Under the pieces are notes generated by a model, which saw nothing but the letters and a program-made list of their open reading frames with translations, was not told the origin of the DNA and searched no databases. Positions 10,901-23,600 of a DNA stretch of 64,000 nt are shown piece by piece (position 1 is the first letter of the stretch; the number at the start of each line of letters is the position of its first letter). Origin of the DNA: Ceratopteris richardii (lineage: Eukaryota; Streptophyta; Polypodiopsida; Polypodiales; Pteridaceae); NCBI GenBank assembly GCA_020310875.1, contig CM035423.1, positions 128,414,811 through 128,478,810 of the forward strand, read 5' to 3'. The position numbers and the translations under genes were made by a program.

Positions 10901-12067
10901 GAAGAGGTATACATGTCACAACCACCAGGTTTTGAAAACCCTAATCATCCATCTTATGTTTGTAGACTTACGAAAGCATTGTATGGATTGAAACAAGCTC
11001 CAAGAGCTTGGAATTACAGGTTGGTTACATATCTTCAAGATCAAGGGTTCAAAGCTAGTAGCTCAAATCCTTCTCTATTCATCAAAAGGGATCACAATGA
11101 GATTATCTATCTATGTGTATATGTAGATGATACTATTGTGACATGTGATGATCTAAATGGCATTCAAAGGATCAAGAGACACATGCAAGAGGAGTTCAAA
11201 ATCAGTGACCTAGGTGAGCTCACATATTTCCTAGGTATGCAGGTGATATACACAGATGAAGGAATGTATTTGCCTCAAAGAAGATACATTCAGGATCTTC
11301 TTCTCAAGTTCAAAATGGAGAACACTAAACCTGCAGGTACACCTTTGGAGATGAATCATAAACTAAGTGTTTATGAAGGTGATAAAATTGAAGACATTAA
11401 AGAGTATCAAAGCTTGGTAGGTAGCTTGATATATGCTACTCATACAAGGGCAGACATCTCATATAGTGTGGGAGTGCTCAGTCAGTTCATGCACTCACCG
11501 AGAAGACCACACATGGATGTGGCTAAGAGATTACTTAAGTATCTCAAAGGTACAATCAACAAAAGTATATTCTATCCTTACTCTTCAGATTTGGATATCA
11601 AAATCTGCTCAGATGCAGATTGGGCAGGAGCTAAGGATGATAGAAAAAGTACATTTGGTTACTTAGCATTTGGAGGTTCAAAGCTAGTGTCATGGAGTTC
11701 CAAGAAGCAACCAACAGTTGCTTTATCTTCAACTGAAGCTGAGTACAGAGGCTTGACCATAGCAACTCAAGAGGCAATATGGTTAAAAGCATTGTATATA
11801 GATTTGGGACTAGTGAGTTGCAAAACCCACATATTTGGAGATAATGTAAGTTCCATGCATCTAGCAGCAAATCCTATTTTCCATGCGAGAACCAAGCACA
11901 TAGAAGTCCATTACCACTTCATCAGGGAGAAACTCATGGCAAATGAGATTGACATTTCTTTTGGTCCTACTGAAAAGCAAGTAGCAGATATGATGACGAA
12001 GGCACTTGATGGAATAAAGCTTTGTAGATTCAAAGCTATGGCAGGTATTCAACCAATCAGAGAATGA
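7904..12067 (+). pseudogene. gag-pol: Copia 1 gag-pol polyprotein (five stops, no frameshift)
   Basis: One reading frame of about 1,387 codons starting at ATG (MGDGF), 10 nt after the primer site. In order: Gag; a CX2CX4HX4C zinc knuckle near residue 269; an aspartic protease with DSG near residue 352; integrase with H...H and CDACQ zinc ligands (about 9361-9480), then the HTDVWGP and SDGGGEY catalytic aspartates and NGIAERRN with the glutamate; RT with YVDD at 11120-11131; RNase H with SDADWAG and SSTEAEY. In-frame stops lie at 8408, 8768, 9827, about 9888 and 10709. Several are single transitions of TGG, CAG or CGA codons. The polyprotein would normally supply capsid and all enzymes for copying and integration; this copy cannot make it. 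Confidence 0.93.
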
Positions 12068-12084
12068 AGACTCAAGCATACTTT

Positions 12085-12099
12085 AGCTCGAGGGGGAGT
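12085..12099 (+). other. Copia 1 polypurine tract
   Basis: AGGGGGAG lies directly before the 3' LTR terminus TGTTGGAACA. Confidence 0.85.
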
Positions 12100-12865
12100 T
12101 GTTGGAACATCAAGCTTACACTATGCTTGAGGTGGATTTGATATACATCAAAGGCTATCACGTCGAAAGAATAACCGCTAGAGAGTTTTTTTTTCATATG
12201 CTCATTTATTGTATTTTCTTGAGAGATTTTTGATGGCTCATTTACCGTTGTAAAAGCCTTGAGCTTTACACATGTAAGGGTAGAAATATAGAGCCAAAAT
12301 CCCACGAATTTGTGGTGGTTGAAGTTGCATTCAATCAAGCAAATCAAATCACCTAAAAGTAGATCAAACTAGATCTTCACTTTTCCTAGATTGTAGGAAA
12401 GGGAATTGATTCCCTCCAACAACCATTCCCACCTTCATTTGAATTCAAATTTAAGTTGTAAAAGTCGTGGAAAATTCCTAGAGTCTATATAAAGACTTGA
12501 AATCACTTGTACATTACATGGAAGCAATATACATACACTTGTGACCATCATTGTCTTGCTCCTTCAATTCTCTACATCTTCTTCGCCAACAGTAATCTTG
12601 CAGAGGCTGCCGCTCTCTCTCCATAGCTCCAAATTGAGTGCAAGATGGATCTTTGGAAGGTATAAGTGTCTAGTTTATGCATATAAATTTCAAAGCATTT
12701 GGTTCCAAAGTACATAGTGTGTTTCTTTGCACTTATTGCATGCCTATAAGGTCTATTTGAGTCTCCATAAGCTCAAGGGCTGGTCTTGTGCCGATTGGCT
12801 TGAAAAAACTTCGTCGCCTCAAAACACACTTTTCTACCTTCTACAAGCTTCTCCAAGTTCTTTCA
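12100..12865 (+). mobile_element. Copia 1 3' LTR
   Basis: Same termini as the 5' LTR, with the TATATAAA box at 12486-12493. It carries an internal deletion of about 300 bp relative to the 5' LTR, around 12670-12700. Followed by the CCCAG duplication. Confidence 0.9.
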
Positions 12866-12870
12866 CCCAG

Positions 12871-15800
12871 TAGTCACCATTTGTGAATTCAAGGATCCGG
12901 AGACACTAGGGAAAGTTGTCTACCTGAATCACACATCTGAGAAAATGTTCTTGGTGACACAGCAGGATAGGCATGCATACACTTGGCAGGGTGAATCAAT
13001 TTTCCCTCCATCAAGATCTAATGTTTCCCATGATATCCAAGGAGCAGGATCATGCAAGGCTCATGAAACCTAGAGGGAGAGAACCAGGGAGAGATCTGAG
13101 GTAAGTTTTGCACACACTGTGGGTAGAGATAGATCAAGATATGAAAATGAAAGACCTGAAAGGGAAAGACATAGAGCACGTAGGCATCAAAGAGATGATT
13201 TTCCATTGCCTAGACCACGAGAGCATGCAAGAACCCTTAGACCCTCTCAAGTTTTTAAGACAATGAAGAACTACTTTGATGGATCAGGAGATCCTTATGA
13301 TCATGTGGTGGAGTTCAAACAAGTGTTAAGAGCTGAACAAGTCGAGGACTTGTTCACTCAGTTTAAGGCATTTGGTTTGACTCTTAAGGGTACTGCCTTA
13401 GCTTGGATTCAACCCCTAAATAGTCACAACTATAGAGAGATAGGTCAGCTGCTAGAGGAATTCATTGTAGAATTTTCCAAGAGTGGTATTAGGCATAACA
13501 CATCATCCTTGATCCACAACGTCAAGCAGACACCCCAAGAAACAATGCGACTTACAGGAAGAAGATTCACACAGTACATAGAAAGGTGTCGTGTTCCAGA
13601 GTTGCCCACACCGGCCAAACAAGTGGCCTTGTTCTTAGGTGGCTTACTAAGCACAAAGTTGAGGTCATATGTGTACTTGAAAGAGACTAGATCCATAGAA
13701 GAGTGTGTAAGGATATGTATTGACATAGAAGACAATATGGGTGAGGAGTTAGGACTGTCAAAACTCTATAAGGATTCAGACAGTTCTACTAGTCATACCT
13801 CTAGAACCTCCACTGAGATAGATGAGATAGCTGAGCAGGATGCTAAGAAGCTAGGAGTTCAAAATAGACAAATAGCCAAGGGTTAGCTCATTGAGGCGAT
13901 GTTATAATTGTGGAGGAGACCACATGGCTAATGTCTGCCCAATGATGGCTCTGCCCCAAGGAAACCCTAATGCTCTATATTGCACCATTGAAAGAAAATA
14001 CACAAATCATACAGCTTAAGATTGTCCATAGCATAGGCAAGCTGTCAGACAAAATTATCAGCAACCTTACCAACAGGGTAGGCATCAGAATCAATACCAA
14101 CAACCATATTATAGGCCACAATAGCAATATGAAGCACCATATAGGCCACAACAACAACAATATCAAGCACCATATAGGCCACAACTAGTCCTAGGAAATC
14201 AACCACCAACTCTAGTTAAGTATACGATGGCGGAGGAGAACCCTAATAGAGCATTGGTGCCACTAACCCCATTGATACCAAAAAATGACTCTCATGTTCA
14301 TAGTTCAAACTACTCCCATGAAGGTAGTCCACAAACTTATTACACAGAGTCACTCGAGCATAGTGAGGCTTATTCTTATCAATAGGAGGCACCATCTATA
14401 GAAGAAAACTGGGAGCCAGAATACTCTAATGTCATGTACACGAATCCTAACCCTAGACCCCAAGCGAGACAAGTAAGACCACAAGCCCCTAGAGTTCCAT
14501 GTTTTAGATGTCAAGGTGACCATTTCCTTCATGAATGTCCCCATTTACAAACTCTGGGACAAGGACAAAACATCACAATACAAGGCTTTTGTCCTGAGTG
14601 CGGCAAACAACAACTTCCAAGAGAGTATCCCAGGAACTCCTCTAGTGCACCCAAGGTTACACCCATCAATGTGGTAGGCTTAGTGGTAGATTCAAGTTCA
14701 AGTAGCAATAATGTGGCTCCTGTATAGACAGTTACTAGGGCACAATCATTAAAACAAGATAAACCAATAGAGCAATCAGAGTCAAGTGAATTAGGAGAGC
14801 CTAGTAAGAGGAAAACAAGAACATGGAAGGATATTAGGGAGAAAGCTAATCGCAAGTGGAATAAAAAGCTATCTGAACTAGAAGAAAGCCTGAAGGATGC
14901 AAAAACAAAAATAGAAGACATTGCATCTCAAAGCCCCTCGCAGGCTAAAGCTCCATCCACTCCACCTCATCCTGCCCCACCACCCATTGTAAATAAACCA
15001 CAACCAGGGTCTATCCTTGTAGATTGAACCCCAGAAGGCTTGGACATGATGTTCAAGGTCTACCAGGCTCGACTTCAAGAAGGGCCAACAACTGCAAACC
15101 TGGACAAGAGTTACCCTAGAGCAGATTTAGAGATTGAACGGACAAAAATGTGCATGAAAATGGTAGAGTTGGCTCAAGCTATGCTTGAAACCAGTCAACA
15201 GTTCAATAAGACAAACTCTATTAAGCCAGATTTGCATTTCCAGGGCTTATTAGAAAGATTAGAGCAGTTGGTAAACAAGCCCCAGGTTTCTTTACCTCCA
15301 CACGCTCAACCGGTTGTTGAAAGAGAAATTTCACCACAAATGAAAACTTATGTTCTTGATTCCATCGATGAGGGAGCACCTCTTTCAATTCAACAGTACT
15401 CTCAAGAGTTCTTGCGGGAAATACAAGAGGAGAAATGGGCCAAGGAGAAGGATAATCCACCTCCTATTCCTGAGATTGATGACCTTCATGATCAATTTCC
15501 CCAAGACATTCAGTCTATCTATGGAGATCAAACAGAGCAACAAGAAGACGAGAGATTAGATTTTGAATCTAATTCTTTACAAGAGTTTCCACAATTCACA
15601 GGCCCATGGGAATTTGAATCTCTTCAGATGAGAGCCCCCACAATATTGGTAAGAAATGAAGACTTAGTGATTCCAAGAAACACTGAAGTCGTGAAGAACA
15701 CTAAGGTTCAGTGTCATCTCACCGTAGAAGAGCTTCTCAAAGGAAAACCTGAGCTATGGAATCATGTGAAGGATCAGGTTCTAGAACTTGATTCCAAAAT

Positions 15801-15890
15801 TCCAAAAGCAGGCTCTAAGCAAAAATTTCTAGAGATACCTCTCAATAAAATAGGAGACATGAGCGAAGGTGAAGAAGGTAATACTTATCT
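12871..15890 (+). pseudogene. gag: Element A gag, remainder
   Basis: Resumes the gag frame broken at 6820. It contains the retrotransposon Gag core (about 13200-13700, including YFDGSGDPYDHV), then knuckles CX2CX3HX4C near 13908 and 14500 and a further one near 14592, partly decayed. The end is a charged coiled-coil-like region rich in K and E (about 14810-14940) and an acidic spacer leading to the protease. Lesions include a frameshift near 13880, stops near 14018, 14384, 14725 and 15025, and a frame change between the first knuckle and 14434. The length is unusually large for gypsy Gag. Function is inferred by alignment to C and D. Confidence 0.82.
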
Positions 15891-18623
15891 TCCCATCACC
15901 TACCAAGGTTACACAACCAAAGCCATCGTAGATTCAGGTGCGGGTGTTGCTATTGCAACCACATCCTTGTGGAAGCGATGGGGCAAACCCACATTAAGAC
16001 CAACTAGAATGAAGCTTCAAATGGAAGACGGTCATTTTGAAAGACCTCTAGGATTGCTAGAAGGGATAACTCTAACCACTTGTGGTGTAGAGTTTGAACA
16101 TACATTCGCTATATGTGACTTTGAAAAAAATAATGTCTATGAGATGATCCTAGGAAGACCCTTCCTCAACAGTTGCAAATAGTGCAGGATTGGGGAATCA
16201 ACTCCTTGTACTTACAACACTTAGGGGTCACCACCAAGGTCAATTTGAAGGATTACACCTTTAGAGATGTACCACCCCTATAGTGGAATCCTATCCACAA
16301 AGCAAAAGAAGATTCAATCTCTGTGCATTCTGGAAGTTCACCTGATCCATCATGGCTGCATGAAGATACTCACTTATGGATGTGCAAGGTCGCAGAGGAA
16401 GAGGAAAGGTGCCTAAAAACGAGAGAAGAAGGAACTTCTCAAGGAGATAGACTAGCTAAAGACCCAACCTATACACCGATCATATTTCCAAATGAGGAAT
16501 TCGAGCCTCGTGGTTGGTAAAAAATCTTAGCTAGCATGGACATTACAGACAATGAAGAACAATGGACACCTCATTGTGATGAGGAGGATTATGATATTTC
16601 AGTGTTCATGTGTCAGCCCTTGCTGGAAGAATGTGACCCTAGTGATGTCATAGAAGAAGAAGAAAATGACGACGATCTAGAGTCCATTGTAATGGATAGT
16701 TGCTTTAATTCCAAAAAGCACTATCTAGAAGATGTAGGAGTATTCAACCAACAAGAATAAGAACCTCTCACAAGCATTAAAGCTGTAATTCAAAGAAGTG
16801 AAGGAGGTCAAAAGAAAAAGAAGAGAAAAGCAGTGAAACAAGAAGAGGAGGAATCATTGTTCGAAGTACCAGAAAACTTCAAGAAATATGAAGTTGAAGA
16901 TTGGAAAATTTTGGTACAAATGCCTATGAGAGAGACCATCATAGGAGAAGCATATGACAATAAAGAAAAGACCAAAAAAATCATATTTAACGAAGAGCAA
17001 TGTACTTACATAGGAGATGAACTAAGTGCAAAAGAAGAAATGGAGCTTGTAGCTCTATTAAGGGAATATAGGGATGTGTTTGCATGTCACTATATAGATT
17101 TGAAGGGAGTAGATCCAAAAATTTGCTCTCATACTATCCCCATGACTACCCATGACAAGCCCACCAAACAAAAGCCCTACACATATAATGACACTTATGC
17201 AACTAAAATCAAAGAGGAAATTGACAGGCTGATTGAAGCGGGATTTATCTACGAAATTGAGCATACTGAATGGTTGTCCCCTATTGTAGTGGTGCCCAAG
17301 AAGAATGGAAAGTTGCGAGTGTGTGTTAACCTTAAAAATGTGAATGCTACTACGATTGGAGATAGTTATCCGCTTCCAATCATTGAATGTCTATTGGAGC
17401 GTGTTGTAGGCAAGGAAGTTTATAGCTTCCTTGATGGATTTTTAGGTTACAACCAAGTAGCCATTGCCCCAGAAGATCAACACAAAACAGCTTTTGCCAC
17501 AGAGTGGGGCATCTTTGCATTTTGCGTGATGCCATTTGGGTTCACCAATGCACCTGCAACATTCCAAAGGCTCATGTGTCATGTCTTCAAGGAGTTCTTG
17601 CAAAAGAACTTAGAAGTATCCAAGTAAGAAGATACCACATCCTTGAGCTCATACAAATCTTCAACAAGTGTAGAGAATATCGAGTGTGTCTGAACCCAGA
17701 GAAGTGTGTGTTTATGGTACGACAAGGTAAAATCTTAGGTCACATTGTTTCTAAGAACGAAGTATCTATAGATGAGGATAAAGTAAGAGCCATAGTAGAG
17801 CTACCAAGACCAAGGAATGTTAAAGAGGTACAAGCCTTTATGGGCCATTGTGGATATTATCGCAGATTTATCCACATGTATGCAATCATAGCCAAACCTC
17901 TTTATGCCTTGCTGACCAATTTTGACTGGGACAATGAATGTGAAAAATCCTTCAATGAGCTAAAAAGACGTTTGTGCTCAGCACCAATACTGACCACTCC
18001 TGATTGGAATAAACCGTTCCATGTCCATGTAGATGCTTCCAATCATGCAATAGGATGTGTGCTAGCACAACCCACAGGTGAAGGAAATCTAGATTTACCC
18101 ATCGCATATGCTAGAAGACAGCTGAACGTAGTTGAATGAAATTATACCACAACGGAAAGAGAAGGCTTAGGCATGTTATATGCTGTGAAGAAGTTTAGAC
18201 ACTACCTATTGGCGAATAAGTTCAATTTATTTACTGATCATCAAGCTTTATTATATTTGGTCAATAAACCTTGCAATACTGGACACTTAGTAAGATGGTT
18301 CCTCTTACTAATGGAATACGACTTTGAAGCTGTTGTTAGGAAATGTAGAACCCAACTTAGGGCAGATCACCTTTCTCGCATGACCTCGGGAGAGTCACCG
18401 CAAGGAGTGTTTGATGAATTGCCCGATGCTTATCTGTTCAATTTCGAAGTTGTTCCTATATGGGAAAATAAGTTGGTACTTGTCCTAACCTTCGGACCTC
18501 CAAACAAGAATGTAAAAACAAACAAAGAAGAAATTGTAAAATCATAAAAATATCAAATATTGGTAGGAAGCATGTACAAACAAGATATAGAGGGTGTATT
18601 AGCTTGTTGTGTTGAGGACGATG
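15891..18623 (+). pseudogene. pol: Element A pol: protease, RT, RNase H (RT active site deleted)
   Basis: Retropepsin with IVDSGAG (about 15930) and MILGRPF (about 16140); then an acidic linker; RT from about 17050; RNase H from about 18000 with HVHVDASN and FTDHQALLYLV. About 22-23 bp are missing at 17622 relative to C and D. This removes the YVDD catalytic motif and shifts the frame from the one used at 16833 to the one used to 18547. Other lesions: a frameshift near 16166, and stops near 16518, 16758, 18137 and 18545. The segment ends at 18623 where copia 2 inserted. No active enzyme can be made from it. Confidence 0.88.
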
Positions 18624-19465
18624 TGTTGCGAACATTTGTTTTATGTAGGGTACAAGTTTCAAATTATGTAAATACCTTTGGGAAGTCTTCAAATACTTCA
18701 ATAAGGCTCATATTATTCATAAAAGATAGCAAAAATACCACATGAGTTTTAGAACATAGCGAGTCAAATTAGTGAGTCACAAGGGAACTGCAGTGGTGTC
18801 CTAGTGGAAGGTCGATGTGGCTAGTTCTCAAAGTCCATCAATACTTTGCTTATTTGAGCACTTGAGTCATGTAATACCTCCACCCAAGTGTCTACCACGA
18901 ATTTAGATGTATTAGGAAGGTTTTAGATTAGTTTCTCATGCTATAAAAAGAGGAAAAAAGTCGTGATCTTGTGGGAAGTCCAAGAGAGGCATATGTGTAT
19001 CTCTATGCTGCTGTAGTTTTGTATGCAGAGATTGTAGAGCTTGTATCTCTCTCATTGTATATCCAAATTACATTTTTGATAGCTCATTTGAAAGCGCTTA
19101 CTGTCTACTTTCTCCTTGTAATTTTTCATAATCATTGGATTTGTGAGATGAGAGCAGTACTCTCTGCAAGTAGTGTGTGTTCTTTGGTTTCACCTTTGCT
19201 GAAGGTCTCCATTAAACCTCAAACTTGCAGAGGTCATATCTCCTTGTGTATTTACCCAAATTGAGTGTTCTTTGGCTCATTGGAAAGCTCTTGGTGTCTA
19301 GTATATGTGGTTAAAACATTTTTGGAAAATTTCTAATCCATTAGAGAATAGTAAGCTCTGCAAGCATGATTGGTTTTCTGTAATGAAGTTTATGAGAAGG
19401 TCAACTTGTTCCTAGGGGGTTCCACCTACTTCTTGCTATATTTTGGAGGTCAATAAACTCCAACA
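18624..19465 (+). mobile_element. Copia 2 5' LTR
   Basis: TGTTGCGAAC...CCAACA with a TATAAAAA box at 18942-18949. The part after the TATA box contains two diverged copies of a GCTCATTKGAAAGC motif (about 19080 and 19276). Confidence 0.92.
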
Positions 19466-19466
19466 T

Positions 19467-19478
19467 TGGTATCAGAGC
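19467..19478 (+). other. Copia 2 primer-binding site
   Basis: TGGTATCAGAGC, the initiator-Met tRNA primer site, one base after the LTR. Confidence 0.92.
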
Positions 19479-19712
19479 AAGGAATTGAAGCTTGGAGAAG
19501 GTTATAATAGCTTGATGAAGAATTTGAAGCTATTGGAGAAGAGGTTCATCATCGACACTACACAAAGGTAGAAGGAGATAACAAGGAAGCATCTCAAGCA
19601 ACATCCAAGCAAAGAAAGGTGCATAAACTTTATAACAAAGGTAAATCTCATACTTCTTCTTATCATATATATCCAAAAGGAGAGTTAAAGGAGGAATTTT
19701 AGTATTTACACA
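19479..19712 (+). other. Copia 2 leader
   Basis: Non-coding leader between the primer site and the gag ATG. No structure or repeat recognised. Confidence 0.6.
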
Positions 19713-19967
19713 ATGGGCGATCAACATGCACAAATAGAGAAGCTTGATAAGAACAACTATCAAGCATGGCGATTTAGAATCACAACATACTTGCAAGGGA
19801 GAGGCTTGTATGGTTTGATTGATGGAATGGATATCAAACCTATATTACCAGAGGATCCAAATCAACAACAATTGAGGGAGTTTAGACTTTGGAATGAAAG
19901 AGACAAAAGGGTTATATTCATTTTATCACAAAATATTCAAGATTCAATGGTAGGACACATACAAGAT
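19713..19967 (+). pseudogene. gag-pol: Copia 2 gag-pol, first 85 codons
   Basis: Starts at ATG (MGDQHAQIEKLDKNNYQAW), similar to the copia 1 Gag start. Exactly 85 codons precede the insertion of element C. The frame resumes at 53400 after one copy of the AAGAT duplication, with no loss of phase. The 5' part of this Gag is otherwise free of stops. Confidence 0.88.
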
Positions 19968-20650
19968 TGTAGCTCAGTGATGAGTAGCACCTCCTTTAAT
20001 GTCAATCCGGGAAGACGTGAGGATGGTATGAAGACCTCGAGCAAGTGGCGGCACAAGTGCGTGAGTGAGAAGCACACAAACATGCACACACATACAGACA
20101 CACGCGCACACACAGCAAGACAAAGAGTGAGAAGCAATGGAGTTCTTAGATTACTTTCAAAAGCTCTTACAAGTTCGTTTCAATTACAATCTAACCTCAA
20201 AAATGAGCTCTCTAGCTCCTTTTATAGTTTTTGACTAGCTTTGGCCCTGTTCAAACCTAGTGTCCGGCCTAGTTAAAAATTAGGTTCCAGGGCTTATTTG
20301 AGGGCTCAAACGAGATCTAAAAATTACGAAAATTGGTAAGCAACTACTTCTAAGGCTCCTCAAGCTCGAGGACTCCTCGGCTTGCACAAAATGGAGCTAC
20401 AAAAAGGTGAACATGGTATTTACAGGGGTTGTTAGTGATGGGAATCACTTTTAATTTGTGTAAGGATTTTGAAAAATTAAAGGGTTGCCTTAGTGCTAGA
20501 TCTGCGTGAATGCTCGTACTTGCTTCTTCATGAAGAAAATTATTGGCCTACTTGCCAGATCTTCTTTGACTGCCATGTCTGCTTGTGTTGTCCCTTCGCT
20601 CTGACTCTCTTCGTCTTGTGGCTCCTTCGGTTCCCTGACTGCTGCCAACA
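19968..20650 (-). mobile_element. Element C 3' LTR
   Basis: On the minus strand it runs TGTTGGCAGC...GAGCTACA, 683 bp. TATAAAA (minus) lies at 20220-20226. The first 155 bp continue the ORF3 reading frame. Confidence 0.92.
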
Positions 20651-20662
20651 CCCCCCCCCCAC
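20651..20662 (-). other. Element C polypurine tract
   Basis: Minus strand AGTGGGGGGGGGG, a run of ten G directly before the LTR. D has seven G at the same place, a 3-nt difference that keeps the ORF3 frame. Confidence 0.88.
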
Positions 20663-20668
20663 TCTCGC

Positions 20669-20688
20669 GTCTGTCGCCCCTGACAGAC
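20669..20688 (-). promoter_or_regulatory. Conserved hairpin upstream of the polypurine tract
   Basis: GTCTGTC-AGGGGC-GACAGAC forms a perfect 7-bp stem with a 6-nt loop. The same hairpin, with loop AGGGAC, occurs before the A polypurine tract (62016-62035). D (48893-48912) has one stem mismatch. Confidence 0.5.
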
Positions 20689-23600
20689 CCTTGTCTAGAG
20701 GATTTTTGAACATAATATTGGACGACATCGGAGGCTAGGTGGTGTTCTTCAAGTCGTAAGCCGCGTGCTAGATCTGTGAGCAAATCATCCTAGTTCACAG
20801 GTCCGGGAACATCTGGATGAGGCACCCTCAATTGTTCTGAATGAATAGTTCTCTCCACAGCAAATAATTGGAGGAGATGTGATGGCTTGGGTATAAAGAT
20901 TTCGGAGTGGTATTCCCAGAATCCTGTGATGAACATCTCCTCAAATGTCTGTTTAAAGCAGGCTGGGAGGTACTTGATTCTGGCGTGCCAAGCATATATT
21001 ACTTCAATTGATGGGGTGGTACTCATATCGTACACTAGATCCTGGTTTCCTGTCACAAAGCCTGCTCCTGAGAAGTGGGGGTCCTTAATGTTCTTAAACG
21101 TCCTGAAAGTGATCAGCATTAATTCGAATATTTTCATACACATCTGGGCCATCACATCGGGATTATTACGTAGCCGAATATTCCAGTGACGTATTGTAGA
21201 AATCATGTAGTTCATCGTGGGGGGTCCTCGTGGAGGTGCTAGATAAACGTAATTTAACCATTTTGCGCAGGCTTTGATGTCTCTGACGGCAATAGTGAAT
21301 TCAGGCCAGATGCATCGTCGAAGAACTGGAATGTAACAAGGATTATATTTAATAAACAACGGCATATTATTCCAGGTTCGGACCATTTCAGGATATGTTT
21401 CCAAAAGCCTGATCCTCCAGGTGGGTTAATGGATGGACCCACGCTTAGCACTTTCCGGTATATCATCTGGACCAAATTGTGTAGCGAATGTGGGCGGCTT
21501 GCCGCATCGTCGTTGAATCTCGGCGTTGTAATCGGCCAACAATATGCAGTATGGCACATATTGGTCATTATTGGTGCCGATCCATCTATGATGAGACATG
21601 CTTCTGAAATATTCGGACTTTATGAACGTTTCTTCTAGATTCGCTAGTGATTGGATCTGAATGGCCACCCGTTCTTCGTGGGTGTTCGCTGTCCTTTCCA
21701 GTGTCTGAAGCCACTCGGGTGCTTCCACTTCCAAGGTGTCTAGTCCCTCTGAGGTTCGTTGCCCGCCTGGCATTGGCATAGGAACATACGGTTCTTCGTA
21801 CGAATCATCTACCTCAATAGGGACCAACTCTTCTGGCTCTGGTTCTACCACTGGAGAGGGCTGCCTCTCGTATGTCAGTAATCTCTTTTGTAGTTCTGCT
21901 ACCTGCTCAGTTAAGGCCTTTATTTCGTCTGAGGTAGAGGTTGATGGGACACTCTTCGGTTGTTCTTCCTGTTCCTTAGGTCTGCTCTGTAGTGTGTCAC
22001 GTTCTCTGTCCAAGTCATCATGGGCTTCTAGGAGATCTGCATAGCTTTCCAAAATGGTTTTCATCGTCTCCGTGGGAACTGCTTTGAACTGCTCTGGATC
22101 TATCTCGTGGGGGAAGCCTTCCATTGCCGCTTCCAAATTCTCTTCATTTTGTCTTTGCAGTCTCTTGTTCTCTTCCAGTGCTGTGGCCATATGTTTCCTG
22201 AGTAGCGCCAAGTTACGTCTGACTCGTAGGTTATCGGCCTGGTATACTTCGAGCAAGGCTTCTAGTTGTTTGACGCCTGATTCTGTCGATGGTTGGGGTG
22301 CCTCCAATAGTGTTTGGTGAGCCTGCTCAAGCGTTGTATAACGTTGATTCACATCTACATTTTCCTCTTCTAGAATTTTAAATTGCCTTTGTAAGTTCTG
22401 GTGATGTGTTGTCAGTTGTTGATACCAGCCATCCAGAGCTCTGTACTCATTCTGAAGCTGATATACACATTGATTTAACGCTAGAAATATACTATTTACA
22501 TTAAATGATGCAGGGAGGGGTGAAGATGCAGGGGGAATGGGAGCGGGAAAGGGAGTTGTGAATGATGTGGATGCAAGTGGAGATGTGGGTGGAGGGGGTA
22601 TGGGAGATGGAGGTGGCATGGGGGGAGGGAGCGGTGCAGTGGCAGAAGATGTTTCCATAGTGTCAATTGTTTGAGTGACCGTGTAGATGGGGATTGTGGG
22701 TGGGGTGGATGTGACGTTAGTGAAGAGAGTGGTGAAAGTGGGCATGGTGACTCCCCCGAATTGGATTCCCGGAGAGAGTGGAATTCCCATGACGATTGTG
22801 GTGGTAGTGGACGTGGTGGTGCTAGTGTCATGTGGTGGAGTGAGTTGTGTAGTGAGAGGTGGGGATGGTGGTGACAGTGGTGCTTCCTGATGTTCGTCTG
22901 CTTGCGTTGTATCTCCTGGTGCTGACACGTTGATATGAATTTGTTTCCCGGACCTCATGGGACGAGCGGGAACTCTTTTCTCAAATCGGTGAATGTAGGC
23001 CATTGCCTCATGAATGGCCTCATCCAATCCTACTGCATCGGCATGTAGGTTTATGGACTCAATGAACATATCGTCCACGCCTTCCTCCGCTAGCAATTGG
23101 TTCATGAGTTTCTTGCCCGCTTCCAGTGACATCTTATGCTGTTCTTGAACTAGTTGCATGGTTCGATATAGTCTTTTTATTTGTGCCGAATATGCAGGGG
23201 CACTTGCCAACTCTGAAAATTCATCATACTCTTGTTCTTCGTAGGCTTCTTCCTCTTGTTCGGTCTCTTGTTCATCTATGTCGACTTCTACCACTTCTGG
23301 TCGGGTGGGGGTTGATGTTGTTGTATGGGGTTGTGGTTCCTGAGCTCGCTCTGTTTCCATCTCGAGATTAGAGTTGTAGATTAGTCTAGCCACTTCTTCG
23401 TCAGTGAGATCATTGAGAGTAAAGCCCTGTGGAAATTCCAAATCTGATGGGACGGGTGGAAATACCAGATTGGGTCCCTCTGTACTTGGTCTTGGTAGCC
23501 GGATGGTGAATGGCCTAATGCGTTGTGTCTGGGGAGGGGTAATTTCTGGTGTAGTGGTGGCTCCCCTTGGTTGAGCACAGGGTAATTGGACTCCCCCTCT

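Larger units (their letters stand above)
6821..12865 (+). mobile_element. Copia 1: Ty1/copia retrotransposon
   Basis: A complete 6.0 kb element with LTRs 6821-7881 and 12100-12865, initiator-Met primer site, one gag-pol frame, a polypurine tract and 5-bp duplications CCCAG (6816-6820, 12866-12870). The domain order is gag, protease, integrase, RT, RNase H, which is diagnostic of Ty1/copia. It inserted into the gag of element A. LTRs differ at about 4% of shared positions by eye, and the 3' LTR lacks about 300 bp present in the 5' LTR. Confidence 0.93.

Noticed and set aside
22496..22890. Open frames opposite the ORF3 linker, and similar ones at 46691-46910
   Set aside because: Antisense or shifted readings of the proline/threonine-rich segment; low complexity.
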